From Acanthosoma haemorrhoidale (lineage: Eukaryota; Arthropoda; Insecta; Hemiptera; Acanthosomatidae): 64,000 nt of DNA. The position numbers and the translations under genes were made by a program. Every line of letters begins with the position of its first letter. Position 1 is the first letter of the stretch. This document shows positions 22,336-33,117 of this stretch, piece by piece. Where the stretch lies: positions 108,305,139-108,369,138 of the forward strand of contig OV884011.1 of NCBI GenBank assembly GCA_930367205.1, read 5' to 3'. The notes beneath the pieces were generated by a model. The model was given only the letters and a program-made list of their open reading frames with translations. It made no database searches and was not told where the DNA came from.

Positions 22336-23361
22336 CAGGAGATGATGACATAGGATCCATGGGTCTAGAATTCAAAATGGCTTCTATGCGATTAGCGATG
22401 GTGGAGAGTTCTTCAAATCTAAGGGGTTGACAATCCATTACCCTCCTAAGGTGATATATAGCTCTTTTAAATGTCGTGACGCTCCTACGAAATTTGTTCC
22501 ATTATCAGAGAACATTCTGCTTGGTAGTCCTTTTCGAGCTATTAATCTGTCTAAAGAGTCTAAGAAAGCTACTGTTGTCAATTGCGACACAATCTCAATG
22601 TGCAGCGCCTTTGTGCTCATGTACACAACTATGCAGGCTTACGCTTTACCGAAGGCAGCCTTATGGCGAGAGGATCCCCGGGTTGAGAATGGACCAGCGA
22701 AATCAATCCCGACATTGATAAACGGTCCCCCTTGCTCGAATCTTGACAATGGCAAATTTCCCATGTAAGGTGTGTAAGGTCTTACCTTCAGGCGATGACA
22801 ATTCAAACAGGGGTCAATTCGAGTGCGTATCAGACGTCTTGCTGAAGTAATCTAATAATGATGACGTAGTATGGAATCGAGCATGTAAATAAACAATATG
22901 GCAATGGTCTACAAGTAATTACACAAAATGTGATTTAGAGGGTAACAAGACGGGATGTTTAGCATTATAATTTATAGGGGCATTACTGAGGCGACCGCCC
23001 ACCCTGTACACTCGACGAGAATCGATGAAAACGGATAAAAATTTTAACGAAGTTATAAGAGAAGTTTCGGAGCTTACAGAGGGGAAATGATGTCTTTGAA
23101 CTATTTTCACCAAGGTGTTGGTAGCTTGACGAAGTTCCTCTAAGCTTAATTGACCTTTTCTCTTGGTTGAATGGGGGTGAGAATTTACAATGAAGCGTTG
23201 GACATATGCTAGCTCCCTAATTAATTTGGAATAGGATGAGAATTTTTCAATAAATTCAAAGAAAAACGATGCATTTGTTGTGGTAGCCAAGATTATACAA
23301 ACTGGTTTCGTATCAGGTAAGTCTGAAAAATTCCATGATTTGTTTAAAATAACAAGTTAAA
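22336..23361 (-). pseudogene. BEL/Pao integrase relic (unit 2)
   Basis: A near-identical copy of the relic at 17236-18260, with the same integrase core remnant (22626-22438), the same RVGGRLSNAP stretch (23290-22919), the same missing segment before ILNSRP and the same 14-bp deletion. It retains an uninterrupted target sequence (AAGGTGATATATAG at about 22448) where unit 3 carries the solo LTR, so it serves as the empty site for that insertion. Confidence 0.85.
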
Positions 23362-25270
23362 AAAAATGAAATAAAAAGAAAACTGTAATGTCTTTTACAT
23401 CGTTGGGAATTTGGTTTTAATTTAGGTGTTAAGGGAAAAACACCCCTATTACAAGAATTTTATTACTTAAAAGCATTAGGGAAAGGTATTATAAGAGGGT
23501 ATAGTAAGTTTTAATAAAATAGTTCAACCCTGCATAGACATTATTGTTTCACAGATTTTTTTTTTATGAATAAGTGATGTATCTATAATTAAAGAGTTGT
23601 GCATAGACACCTGACATTAACTTTAAGGGGCCCATTCTCTTTCATGTGGGTCCTTGACAATGGGTGGCTCTTCATACTGCATGAGGTGTGACTACCCACA
23701 TACTTTCATATGGGTCGAACAAGAGGACGATATTGTTGGATCCTTTCACCTGATATACATCAGTTTGCATCATGACACCCGATAAGTTGAAGGTTCCCGT
23801 CACTTGTGCAGTTTTTTTTCATTGTGATGCTGAAAAGATGAATGTGGGGGAAACAATGGGTGATTAATAAATCTACTTTTTATAATTGTAACTAAATTTC
23901 AGAATATTTCAATGAATCAATGTCTGCTGGAGGGGGTTCTCGAGTTGGAAATTGCCTTTTCCCGTAAACAAAATAAACACATTTAAAGCTTGATCTGTAA
24001 GCCGCAGAGAAACATTTTTTACATAATCTTATTCTGAACTATTTTTTAAAAAATAAATACGCATTCAAAAGTTTTCTAGAGGTTAACCAGACAATTATAA
24101 ATTTTTAATGGAAAAGATTGCTGGATTGTTACATCAAGGTTTGGGCACAATCTACAGTTCATAGAGAACCAACGATAATCATGGGGGATTGATTTTTTTA
24201 CAAAGGAAACACTGTCATTCTTAAGATTGGTCTCTAAGATATCTTCATCTGTGACTGCTCTGTACCCTTTCTTCGTCTAAATATAGCATTTTAAAGTCAA
24301 ATTCATACATTTTCAAACTGAATTCTGAGATTTCCAAATGAAATCAAATTTTTATTAGGGTCATAACACTGTAAAAAAGATAGACAAACATAACAGTTTC
24401 TTATTTTTTGATTTTGTTTGATAAATTTCTGAATTTGATTTGGAAATTTGTCAATTTGATTTGATTTGGAAATGCAATTTTGAGTTTCTGTTCGATCACT
24501 TTTAGTCAGGAGTAGTAAAAAGCTTTACAAGGTCAGTACCTAGAGACCTTAAGTTCCTTCCCTAAGGAACTAACGAACCACTTAATTGAGCGAAAAGTTG
24601 CTTGGAATCAATAAACGAAATAATTAGTGGAATGGAATGGATAAACCGATTCAGAATTGATTATGTGAATGTTCATGTAGTAAGTAACATTGATACTCCT
24701 ACTGAGCTAATAGGTAAATAAATCCTTTTGTCTCTCAAATAGATTTCACATTGAGATTACATTGATTTTTGTCCCCTTAAAGTGTTTACAAATGTAATAT
24801 AAATTAAAATATTTACTAGATAGTAAATCAGATTTAATAAAAAAGTAACTTAATAAAACAAAAAATGTTTTAAATTGAAATAGGTAGTATTTTATACACG
24901 TTTGTTATACTCTTATTAATGTTTTTACAATATTTTTGTTTATTGGATTAAATCTCATTGCATTCTATTTCTTGAATATAATATAGCATGATATTCAATT
25001 GACATGATATTTATAATGAAACATATTTCTAAATTGTAGCTTTAGTGATGCTTGAATCAGAAAATGTTATGCCAATAAAAAAATTAATTGGAAAGATATT
25101 GAGCTTACTACCTAATGTATAAAAACACCAACGTAAAATGTCTCTTTTTGAGTATCAATACTTCAAAAAATAACAGTTTTTATGTTCATAAAAAATAAGA
25201 TAGTTACTTAAAAAATAACTAGTTGTGGTAGCGCCACTGTACACAGTCCCTGATGGTAGGGGGGGGGGGG

Positions 25271-25557
25271 AAGCCCATGTAGTAGGTGAAGCATGTTAGC
25301 TGCAGTTACCGATTGTTTATACTCGTTGCCAGTCTAACCGCGCTGTTACCTACCTCGTGCTCGTCCTTTTGCTCGGTAAGTGTGTTTATATCATAGTTCT
25401 GTGAAAACCAAATCGAATATCTGGAAAAAATAATTAATTTCGTTTTATGATTATTAAAGTTTTCTACGCTTTATTCAATTCGGAAGTTCCGGTAGTGTGA
25501 GTAGGTATTTCTTTCTCATAAGATAGCCCTTATAACGTGTTTATATTACTTCACACG
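25271..25557 (+). promoter_or_regulatory. Putative Api5 promoter/5' leader (copy 2)
   Basis: Same layout as copy 1: a 12-G run at 25259-25270, a pyrimidine-rich stretch, a donor GTAAGT at 25376, a conserved internal AG (AAGATAG) and the degraded CACAC in place of an acceptor before the ATG at 25558. Confidence 0.45.
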
Positions 25558-27039
25558 ATGGAGAGTGACAAAATAGAAAAACTGTACATACAGTATGAAA
25601 TACTTGTAGAATCCAAGGACCCATCACAACACGAAGATGTTTATAGGACAATGCTGGCATCAACCCAAGGAGTTTCCAAAGAGAAAAAGCTGGTATGTCA
25701 ATTCATTCCGAAGTTCTTCCATCACTATCCACAACTGGCAAAAATGGCTTTGGAAGCTTACTTTGATTTGTGCGAAGATAATGATGTTTCAATCCGAAAG
25801 GAAGCGATTAAAAGACTGCCACAGCTATGCCGGAAAGAAAAGCAATACACAAAGCGTATCGCTGATATTTTATCGCAGCTATTGCAAGCGACTGACGCTG
25901 GAGAACTTTCAATCGTGAGGGAATCATTGGTGTCAGTAATTAAATCAGATCCAGTTTCTGCTTTGAAAGGTATATTCAACCAAATCATACAAGGAGATGA
26001 CATAGTAAGGGACAAGAGCATTAAGTTTCTAGCCACGAGGGTTCGCCGTCTATCATCTAGTACATTTTCCACTGAAGCTCAAGATATCTTCATCGCTGAA
26101 ATCAAAGAGACTTTTCAAGATGCCACTAATGAAGAAATTCCTCTTTTATTCGGTCTTTTGCTCTGGACTCGGCTCGGGAAAAATATAGTCGGCAGAAAGG
26201 TGATATTAGATATTGTGCTCAATTATTTAGAAACCGATAAGTCTATTCTAATTGTTGATGAGCGATACAGTTTGAGAAGATTTGTAACATTTCTAATTAC
26301 TGCTAAAACCATATTCACATCTGACATTAGCTCCAACAAGTATTTATTATTTTTTTGTAAAGAGGTTCTACCGAAATACATGTCTATGTGTGGAGCCAAG
26401 GACGGATCAGGGTGTGAAACAGCGTTACTCAAATCAATGGCTGAAATAACTCCGTTTTCAAAAGACTTAAAGGATATAGATGAGCATATTGAACAAGTAT
26501 ATTCAATATTGATTGAGTTTTTACCTTGCCCGTCTGAAGAGGAACAGGATGTTTACAAACGATTACAGTTTACATCTGTTGAATGCCTTCTTTATATGCT
26601 ACACCACATGATGCGAGCGTCTCCTTCTTATTTCAACGATAAAACTGAAAAGTTGAAGGATTTTAGAATGAGACTGTTATATTTCTTCAGAGCATCACGA
26701 GCTTTTGAGAAAAGATTGGAAGAAGCGTTGAAAAAAAAGAAAAAAGATGAAGAGGAGAGAGTCAAAATGGTAGCATTAAGAACAATTTCCAATATTACTA
26801 CATTGATCAAAGATTTTTTCCACAATCCTCCTAGTCACAAGTCATCTGTAGTTTTGTCTTGGATCTCTACTGAAAACTTCCCAGTGAAAAGAAAAGCCAC
26901 TTCAACTAACAGGCCAGCGAAGGCATTTAAGAGTGAAGACGGTCAGCGTACATACCAACCTCCAATTGGAAAGTACAGCCAGAATCTGAACCCAAACTTA
27001 CGTCTTTCAAGATTTCACAGGTGGACTTTCAAAAACTAA
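25558..27039 (+). CDS. Api5: Apoptosis inhibitor 5, intronless ORF, copy 2
   Basis: A complete 493-residue Api5 ORF, identical in protein to copy 1. The only coding difference I noticed is synonymous, at Arg151 (CGG in copy 1, AGG here). The domain layout is that of copy 1. The near absence of differences over coding and non-coding DNA indicates a recent duplication or conversion between units 1 and 2, so two identical doses of this variant would be encoded if both leaders work. Relative to copy 3 it carries C278, S293, C324, A382-F383 and S411. Several of these are at positions where copy 3 looks closer to other animals' Api5, so copies 1 and 2 appear to be the derived form. Confidence 0.93.
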   Translation: MESDKIEKLYIQYEILVESKDPSQHEDVYRTMLASTQGVSKEKKLVCQFIPKFFHHYPQLAKMALEAYFDLCEDNDVSIRKEAIKRLPQLCRKEKQYTKRIADILSQLLQATDAGELSIVRESLVSVIKSDPVSALKGIFNQIIQGDDIVRDKSIKFLATRVRRLSSSTFSTEAQDIFIAEIKETFQDATNEEIPLLFGLLLWTRLGKNIVGRKVILDIVLNYLETDKSILIVDERYSLRRFVTFLITAKTIFTSDISSNKYLLFFCKEVLPKYMSMCGAKDGSGCETALLKSMAEITPFSKDLKDIDEHIEQVYSILIEFLPCPSEEEQDVYKRLQFTSVECLLYMLHHMMRASPSYFNDKTEKLKDFRMRLLYFFRASRAFEKRLEEALKKKKKDEEERVKMVALRTISNITTLIKDFFHNPPSHKSSVVLSWISTENFPVKRKATSTNRPAKAFKSEDGQRTYQPPIGKYSQNLNPNLRLSRFHRWTFKN

Positions 27040-27434
27040 TTTATAGTTGTGTATAATCAACCCATTAATGTCCATAATGTAAATTAAAATTTTGTTTAGT
27101 ATTCATATATTGATGTTTTTAATAGTTCTAAGTATGTTTATATGTATGTATACTAATTGTAAAAAGAATATGAATGAGTGATATCTGTCATTAATTAACC
27201 TTATGTATTTGATAATATTGTACATAGATTTTTGTTTTTAGGAATCTCATTATATGTATATGAATCTGACATTTCTAAACTATACTAGCAAAGTTTATTT
27301 TATTTTATACAGAAATATACTCGTTATATTTTAAATAAAAAATTATTCTACTTGTAGTTCTTGTTTGTATTTGTTCACAATTCCTGTTTTTTTCTTTTTT
27401 CTTAAGTAATGCTTGCTATTCCAATAGAGTCTTC

Positions 27435-29430
27435 AGGAGATGATGACATAGGATCCATGGGTCTAGAATTCAAAATGGCTTCTATGCGATTAGCGATGGT
27501 GGAGAGTTCTTCAAATCTAAGGGGTTGACAATCCATTACCCTCCTAAGGTGATTGTAGCGACTGCTAACTATATATGTAAATTACCCTACACTCTGGTTC
27601 ATAATTAATGTATTATAATAGAAAATGTCATGTAACTTCATTATGTAACTTCTGGTAATAAATCGTAGAGAGGTCGGAAGTCGTAGACAGGTAACTAAAA
27701 GGGTGTGGCAATAAACCAAGAGAATTAGCCACCTGGTACCATAAAACCTGGGCAAAGGACACTTACCCCTATTAAAATAGACCTTCAGTCACGTTCCCAC
27801 GGTCAATAAATCATGCTAGGAACCCTTTTGGGACCCATGGGATAATAACCTTGCTATAGGTGGTCAAATAACCCAAGGGGGTGAAGCCCTAACAGCTATA
27901 AAAAACACACCCTCGTACCCCAACGGTCAATAAACTGACTACCTGTGTATCGTAAAACTTACGCCGGGCAGACAAACCGGCCTTCCACGAGGGAGGGGGT
28001 TATCATATTTATATCAGTAAATTTCACTCTTCACCCCAGTCAGTCCCTCAGTCTTCATAGCGCACGACTTATCACTAACCCCAGGGCACCTGGCCCTGGT
28101 GGGCTACTCTGCCACTCAGTCTTCCGAGTAACTCGACACCGGGGGCACTTGGCCCCTGGTAGGCCCCACTCTTCATTCTTTTCTAGTTTCGACATACCGA
28201 TAGCCGCTACCACCGACGGCCCTTAGCCTCACAGCCTATACCAGACCTCTGACGACTTGTACTTATTACGCTGCCGATCTCTCGCCCGAACTCTAGAACT
28301 GGTCTTATTCTTTATGAACCTCTGAACCTCATCCTGAACACAGTGTCTTGTCGGGACACATTCCTAATCATATATGGAGTCAGATATTAACGCCTACATG
28401 GAACATGGTCCATGTTAGTAACTACAACAATCCGACAATTGTTGACCTCAGACAATTGTTCACTTTTTCCGACAATTGTGCACCGCCGACAATTGTTCAA
28501 CCAATACCCGACAGTGATATATAGCTCTTTTAAATGTCGTGACGCTCCTACGAAATTTGTTCCATTATCAGAGAACATTCTGCTTGGTAGTCCTTTTCGA
28601 GCTATTAATCTGTCTAAAGAGTCTAAGAAAGCTACTGTTGTCAATTGCGACACAATCTCAATGTGCAGCGCCTTTGTGCTCATGTACACAACTATGCAGG
28701 CTTACGCTTTACCGAAGGCAGCCTTATGGCGAGAGGATCCCCGGGTTGAGAATGGACCAGCGAAATCAATCCCGACATTGATAAACGGTCCCCCTTGCTC
28801 GAATCTTGACAATGGCAAATTTCCCATGTAAGGTGTGTAAGGTCTTACATTTAGGCGATGACAATTTAAACAGGGGTCAATTACAGTGCGTATCAGACGT
28901 CTTGCTGAAGTAATCTAATAATGATGACGTAGTATGGAATCGAGGAGCTGACGTCCAGCATGTAAATAAACAATATGGCAATGGTCTACAAGTAATTACA
29001 CAAAATGTGATTTAGAGGGTAACAACACGGGATGTTTAGCATTATAATTTATAGGGGCATTACTGAGGCGACCGCCCACCCTGTACACTCGACGAGAATC
29101 GATGAAAACGGATAAAAATTTTAACGATGTTATAAGAGAAGTTTCGGAGCTTACAGACGGGAAATGATGTCTTTAAACTATTTTCACCAAGGTGTTGGTA
29201 GCTTGACGAAGTTCCTCTAAGCTTAATTGACCTTTTCTCTTGGTTGAATGGGGGTGAGAATTTACAATGAAGCGTTGGACATATGCTAGCTTCCTAATTA
29301 ATTTGGAATAGGATGAGAATTTTTCAATAAATTCAAAGAAAAACGATGCATTTGTCGTGGTAGCCAAGATTGTACAAACTGGTTTCATATCAAGTAAGTC
29401 TGAAAAATTCCATGATTTGTTGAAAATAAC
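27435..29430 (-). pseudogene. BEL/Pao integrase relic (unit 3), split by a solo LTR
   Basis: The same BEL/Pao relic as in units 1 and 2, interrupted at 27554-28513 by a solo LTR. This copy keeps 14 bases at about 28943-28957 that the others lack. With them the minus strand reads LHAGRQLLDSILRHHY, which matches the conserved H-A-G-x-Q-L...R-x-x-Y region of BEL integrase zinc fingers. The other two copies are frameshifted there, so this is the ancestral state. The integrase core remnant (STKALHIEI, SDNGTNFVG) is at about 28689-28519, and the upstream part at 29388-29000. Confidence 0.85.
27554..28513 (+). mobile_element. Solo LTR, 960 bp, subfamily A, with GTGAT target-site duplication
   Basis: It begins TGTAGCGACTGCTAACTA and ends AATACCCGACA (TG...CA ends). 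It is flanked by the direct repeat GTGAT at 27549-27553 and 28514-28518. The same site in units 1 and 2 is uninterrupted with a single GTGAT, which proves insertion. A TATA-like GCTATAAAAAACAC lies at about 27895, and an AATAAA-rich region is present. Four GACAATTGT words sit at 28434, 28451, 28471 and 28488 near the 3' end. There is no internal region, so it is a solo LTR formed by LTR-LTR recombination. A Gypsy or BEL origin cannot be decided from the LTR alone. Confidence 0.92.
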
Positions 29431-31348
29431 AAGTTAAAAAAAATGAAATAAAAAAAAAACTGTAATGTCTTTTACATCGTTGGGAATTTGGTTTTAATTT
29501 AGGTGTTAAGGAAAAACACCCCTATTACAAGAATTTTATTACTTAAAAGCATTAGGGGAAGGTAACATAAGAGGGTATAGTAAGTTTTAATAAAAATAGT
29601 TCAACCCTGCATAGACATTATTGTTTCACAGATTTTTTTTTTATGAATAAGTGATGTATCTATAATTAAAGAGTTGTGCATAGACACCTGACATTAACTT
29701 TAAGGGGCCCATTCTCTTTCATGTGGGTCCTTGACAATGGGTGGCTCTTCATACTGCATGAGGTGTGACTACCCACATACTTTCATATGGGTCGAACAAG
29801 AGGACGATATTGTTGGATCCTTTCACCTGATATACATCAGTTTGCATCATGACACCCGATAAGTTGAAGGTTCCCGTCACTTGTGCAGTTTTTTTTCATT
29901 GTGATGCTAAAAAGATGAGTGTGGGGGAAACAATGGGTGATTAATAAATCTACTTTTTATAATTGCAACTAAATTTCAGAATATTTCAATGAATCAATGT
30001 CTGCTGGAGGGGGTTCTCGAGTTGGAAATTGCCTTTTCCCGTAAACAAAATAAACACATTTAAAGCTTGATCTGTAAGCCGCAGAGAAACATTTTTTACA
30101 TAATCTTATTCTGAACTATTTTTTAAAAAATAAATACGCATTCAAAAGTTTTCTAGAGGTTAACCAGACAATTATAATTTTTTAATGGAAAAGATTGCTG
30201 GATTGTTACATCAAGGTTTGGGCACAATCTACAGTTCATAGAGAACCAACGATAATCATGGGGGATTGATTTTTTTACAAAGGAAACACTGTCATTCTTA
30301 AGATTGGTCTCTAAGATATCTTCATCTGTGACTGCTCTGTACCCTTTCTTCGTCTACATATAGCATTTTAAAGTCAAATTCATACATTTTCAAACTGAAT
30401 TTTGAGATTTCCAAATGAAATCAAATTTTTTTTTAGGGTCATAACACTATAAAAAAGATAGACAAACATAACAGTTTCTTATTTTTTGATTTTGTTTGAT
30501 AAATTTCTGAATTTGATTTGGAAATTTGTCAATTTGTTTTGATTTGGATATGCAATTTTGAGTTTCTGTTCGATCACTTTTAGTCAGGAGTAGTAAAAAG
30601 CTTTACAAGGTCAGTACCTAGAGACCTTAAGTTCCTTCCCTAAGGAACTAATGAACCACCTAATTGAGCGAAAAGTTGCTTGGAATCAATAAACGAAATA
30701 ATTAGCGGAATGGAATGGATAAACCGATTCAGAATTGATTATGTGAATGTTCATGTAGTAAGTAACATTGATACTCCTACTGAGTTAATAGGTAAATAAA
30801 TCCTTTTGTCTCTCAAATAGATTTCACATTGAGATTACATTGATTTTTGTCCCCTTAAAGTGTTTACAAATGTAATATAAATTAAAATATTTACTAGATA
30901 GTAAATCAGATTTAATAAAAAAGTAACTTAATAAAACAAAAAATGTTTTAAATTGAAATAGGTAGTATTTTATACACGTTTTTTATACTCTTATTAATGT
31001 TTTTACAATATTTTTGTTTATTGGATTAAATCTCATTGCATTCTATTTCTTGAATATAATATAGCATGATATTCAATTGACATGATATTTATAATGAAAC
31101 ATATTTCTAAATCGTAGCTTTAGTGATGTTTGAATCAGAAAATGTTATGTCAATAAAAAAATTAATTGGAAAGACATTGAGCTTACTACCTAATGTATAA
31201 AAACACCAACGTAAAATGTCTCTTTTTGAGTATCAATACTTCAAAAAACAACAGTTTTTATGTTCATAAATAATAAGATAGTTACTTAAAAAATAACTAG
31301 TTGTGGTAGCGCCACTGTACACAGTCCCTGGTGGTAGGGGGGGGGGGG

Positions 31349-31635
31349 AAGCCCATGTAGTAGGTGAAGCATGTTAGCTGCAGTTACCGATTGTTTATAC
31401 TCGTTGCCAGTCTAACCGCGCTGTTACCTACCTCGTGCTCGTCCTTTTGCTCGGTAAGTGTGTTTATATCATAGTTCTGTGAAAATCAAATCGAACATCT
31501 GGAAAAAATAATTAATTTCGTTTTATGATTATTAAAGTTTTGTACGCTTTATTCAATTCGGAAGTTCCGGTAGTGTGAGTAGATATTTCTTTCTCATAAG
31601 ATAGCCCTTATAACGTGTTTATATTACTTCACAGG
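31349..31635 (+). promoter_or_regulatory. Putative Api5 promoter/5' UTR intron with intact acceptor (copy 3)
   Basis: A 12-G run at 31337-31348 is followed by the pyrimidine-rich leader, then donor CTCG|GTAAGTG at 31454 and, uniquely in this copy, TATTACTTCACAG|G at 31634, one base before the ATG at 31636. An intron of about 181 bp (31454-31634) can therefore be drawn with consensus ends. The alternative acceptor AAGATAG at about 31604 is also present. A retained 5' UTR intron would argue against simple retroposition of the whole mRNA. Confidence 0.5.
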
Positions 31636-33117
31636 ATGGAGAGTGACAAAATAGAAAAACTGTACATACAGTATGAAATACTTGTAGAATCCAAGGACCC
31701 ATCACAACATGAAGATGTTTATAGGACAATGCTGGCATCAACCAAAGGAGTTTCCAAAGAGAAAAAGCTGGTATGTCAATTCATTCCGAAGTTCTTCCAT
31801 CACTATCCACAACTGGCAAAAATGGCTTTGGAAGCTTACTTTGATTTGTGCGAAGATAATGATGTTTCAATCCGAAAGGAAGCGATTAAAGGACTGCCAC
31901 AGCTATGCCGGGAAGAAAAGCAATACACAAAGCGTATCGCTGATATTTTATCACAGCTATTGCAAGCGACTGACACTGGAGAACTTTCAATCGTTAGGGA
32001 ATCATTGGTGTCAGTAATTAAATCAGATCCAGTTTCTGCTTTGAAAGGTATATTCAACCAAATCAAACAAGGAGATGACATAGTACGGGACAAGAGCATT
32101 AAGTTTCTAGCCACGAGGGTTCGCCGTTTATCATCTAGTACATTTTCCACTGAAGCTCAAGATATCTTCATTGCTGAAATCAAAGAGACTTTTGAAGATG
32201 CCACTTATGAAGAAATTCCTCTTTTATTTGGTCTTTTGCTCTGGACTCGGCTCGGGAAAAATATAGTCGGTAGAAAGGTGATATTAGATATTGTGCTCAA
32301 TTATTTAGAAACTGATAAATCTATTCTAATTGTTGATGAGCGATACAGTTTGAGAAGATTTGTAACATTTCTAATTACTGCTAAAACCATGTTCACATCT
32401 GACATTAACTCCAACAAGTATTTATTATTTTTTTGTAAAGAGGTTTTACCGAAATACATGTCTATGAGTGGAGCTAAGGATGGATCAGGGTGTGAAACAG
32501 CGTTACTTAAATTAATGGCTGAAATAACTCCGTTTTCAAAAGACTTAAAGGATATAGATGAGCATATTGAACAAGTATATTCAATATTGATTGAGTTTTT
32601 ACCTGTCCCGTCTGAAGAGGAACAGGATGTTTACAAACGATTACAGTTTACATCTGTTGAATGCCTTCTTTATATGCTACACCACATGATGCGAGCGTCT
32701 CCTTCTTATTTCAATGATAAAACTGAAAAGTTGAAGGATTTTAGAATGAGACTGTTATATTTCTTCAGAGCATCACGAGTTTATGAGAAAAGATTGGAAG
32801 AAGCATTAAAAAAAAAGAAAAAAGATGATGAGGAGAGAGTCAAAATGGTAGCATTAAGAACAATTTTCAATATTACTACATTGATCAAAGATTTTTTCCA
32901 CAATCCTCCTATTCAGAAGTCATCTGTAGTTTTGTCTTGGATCTCTACTGAAAACTTCCCAGTGAAAAGAAAAGCCACTTCAACTAACAGGCCAGAGAAG
33001 GCATTCAAGAGTGAAGATGGTCAGCATACATACCAACCTCCAATTGGAAAGTACAGCCAGAATCTGTACCCAAACTTACGTCTTTCAAGATTTGACAGGT
33101 GGGCTTTCAAAAACTAA
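31636..33117 (+). CDS. Api5: Apoptosis inhibitor 5, intronless ORF, copy 3 (most ancestral-looking)
   Basis: A complete 493-residue Api5 with the same domain order as copies 1 and 2. By direct comparison it differs from copy 1 at 23 residues: Q37K, R86G, K93E, A114T, I144K, Q187E, N191Y, I252M, S258N, C278S, S293L, C324V, A382V, F383Y, E398D, S411F, S426I, H427Q, A454E, R464H, N478Y, H487D and T490A. I counted at least 18 synonymous differences, suggesting purifying selection (a rough dN/dS near 0.4, to be computed properly). From family knowledge E187, L293 and V382-Y383 agree with vertebrate Api5, so this copy is probably the least altered and the likeliest functional one. It also keeps the intact acceptor before the ATG. 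Its polyadenylation region reads AATACA where the other copies have AATAAA. Confidence 0.93.
   Translation: MESDKIEKLYIQYEILVESKDPSQHEDVYRTMLASTKGVSKEKKLVCQFIPKFFHHYPQLAKMALEAYFDLCEDNDVSIRKEAIKGLPQLCREEKQYTKRIADILSQLLQATDTGELSIVRESLVSVIKSDPVSALKGIFNQIKQGDDIVRDKSIKFLATRVRRLSSSTFSTEAQDIFIAEIKETFEDATYEEIPLLFGLLLWTRLGKNIVGRKVILDIVLNYLETDKSILIVDERYSLRRFVTFLITAKTMFTSDINSNKYLLFFCKEVLPKYMSMSGAKDGSGCETALLKLMAEITPFSKDLKDIDEHIEQVYSILIEFLPVPSEEEQDVYKRLQFTSVECLLYMLHHMMRASPSYFNDKTEKLKDFRMRLLYFFRASRVYEKRLEEALKKKKKDDEERVKMVALRTIFNITTLIKDFFHNPPIQKSSVVLSWISTENFPVKRKATSTNRPEKAFKSEDGQHTYQPPIGKYSQNLYPNLRLSRFDRWAFKN

Larger units (their letters stand above)
22336..27434 (+). repeat. Api5 tandem array, unit 2 (5.1 kb)
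   Basis: The second head-to-tail unit has the same order and boundaries as unit 1. Its spacer (about 23361-25270) and leader repeat those of unit 1 almost base for base, including the 14-bp deletion in the BEL relic. Unit 2 ends where the unit 3 BEL relic begins. Confidence 0.9.
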
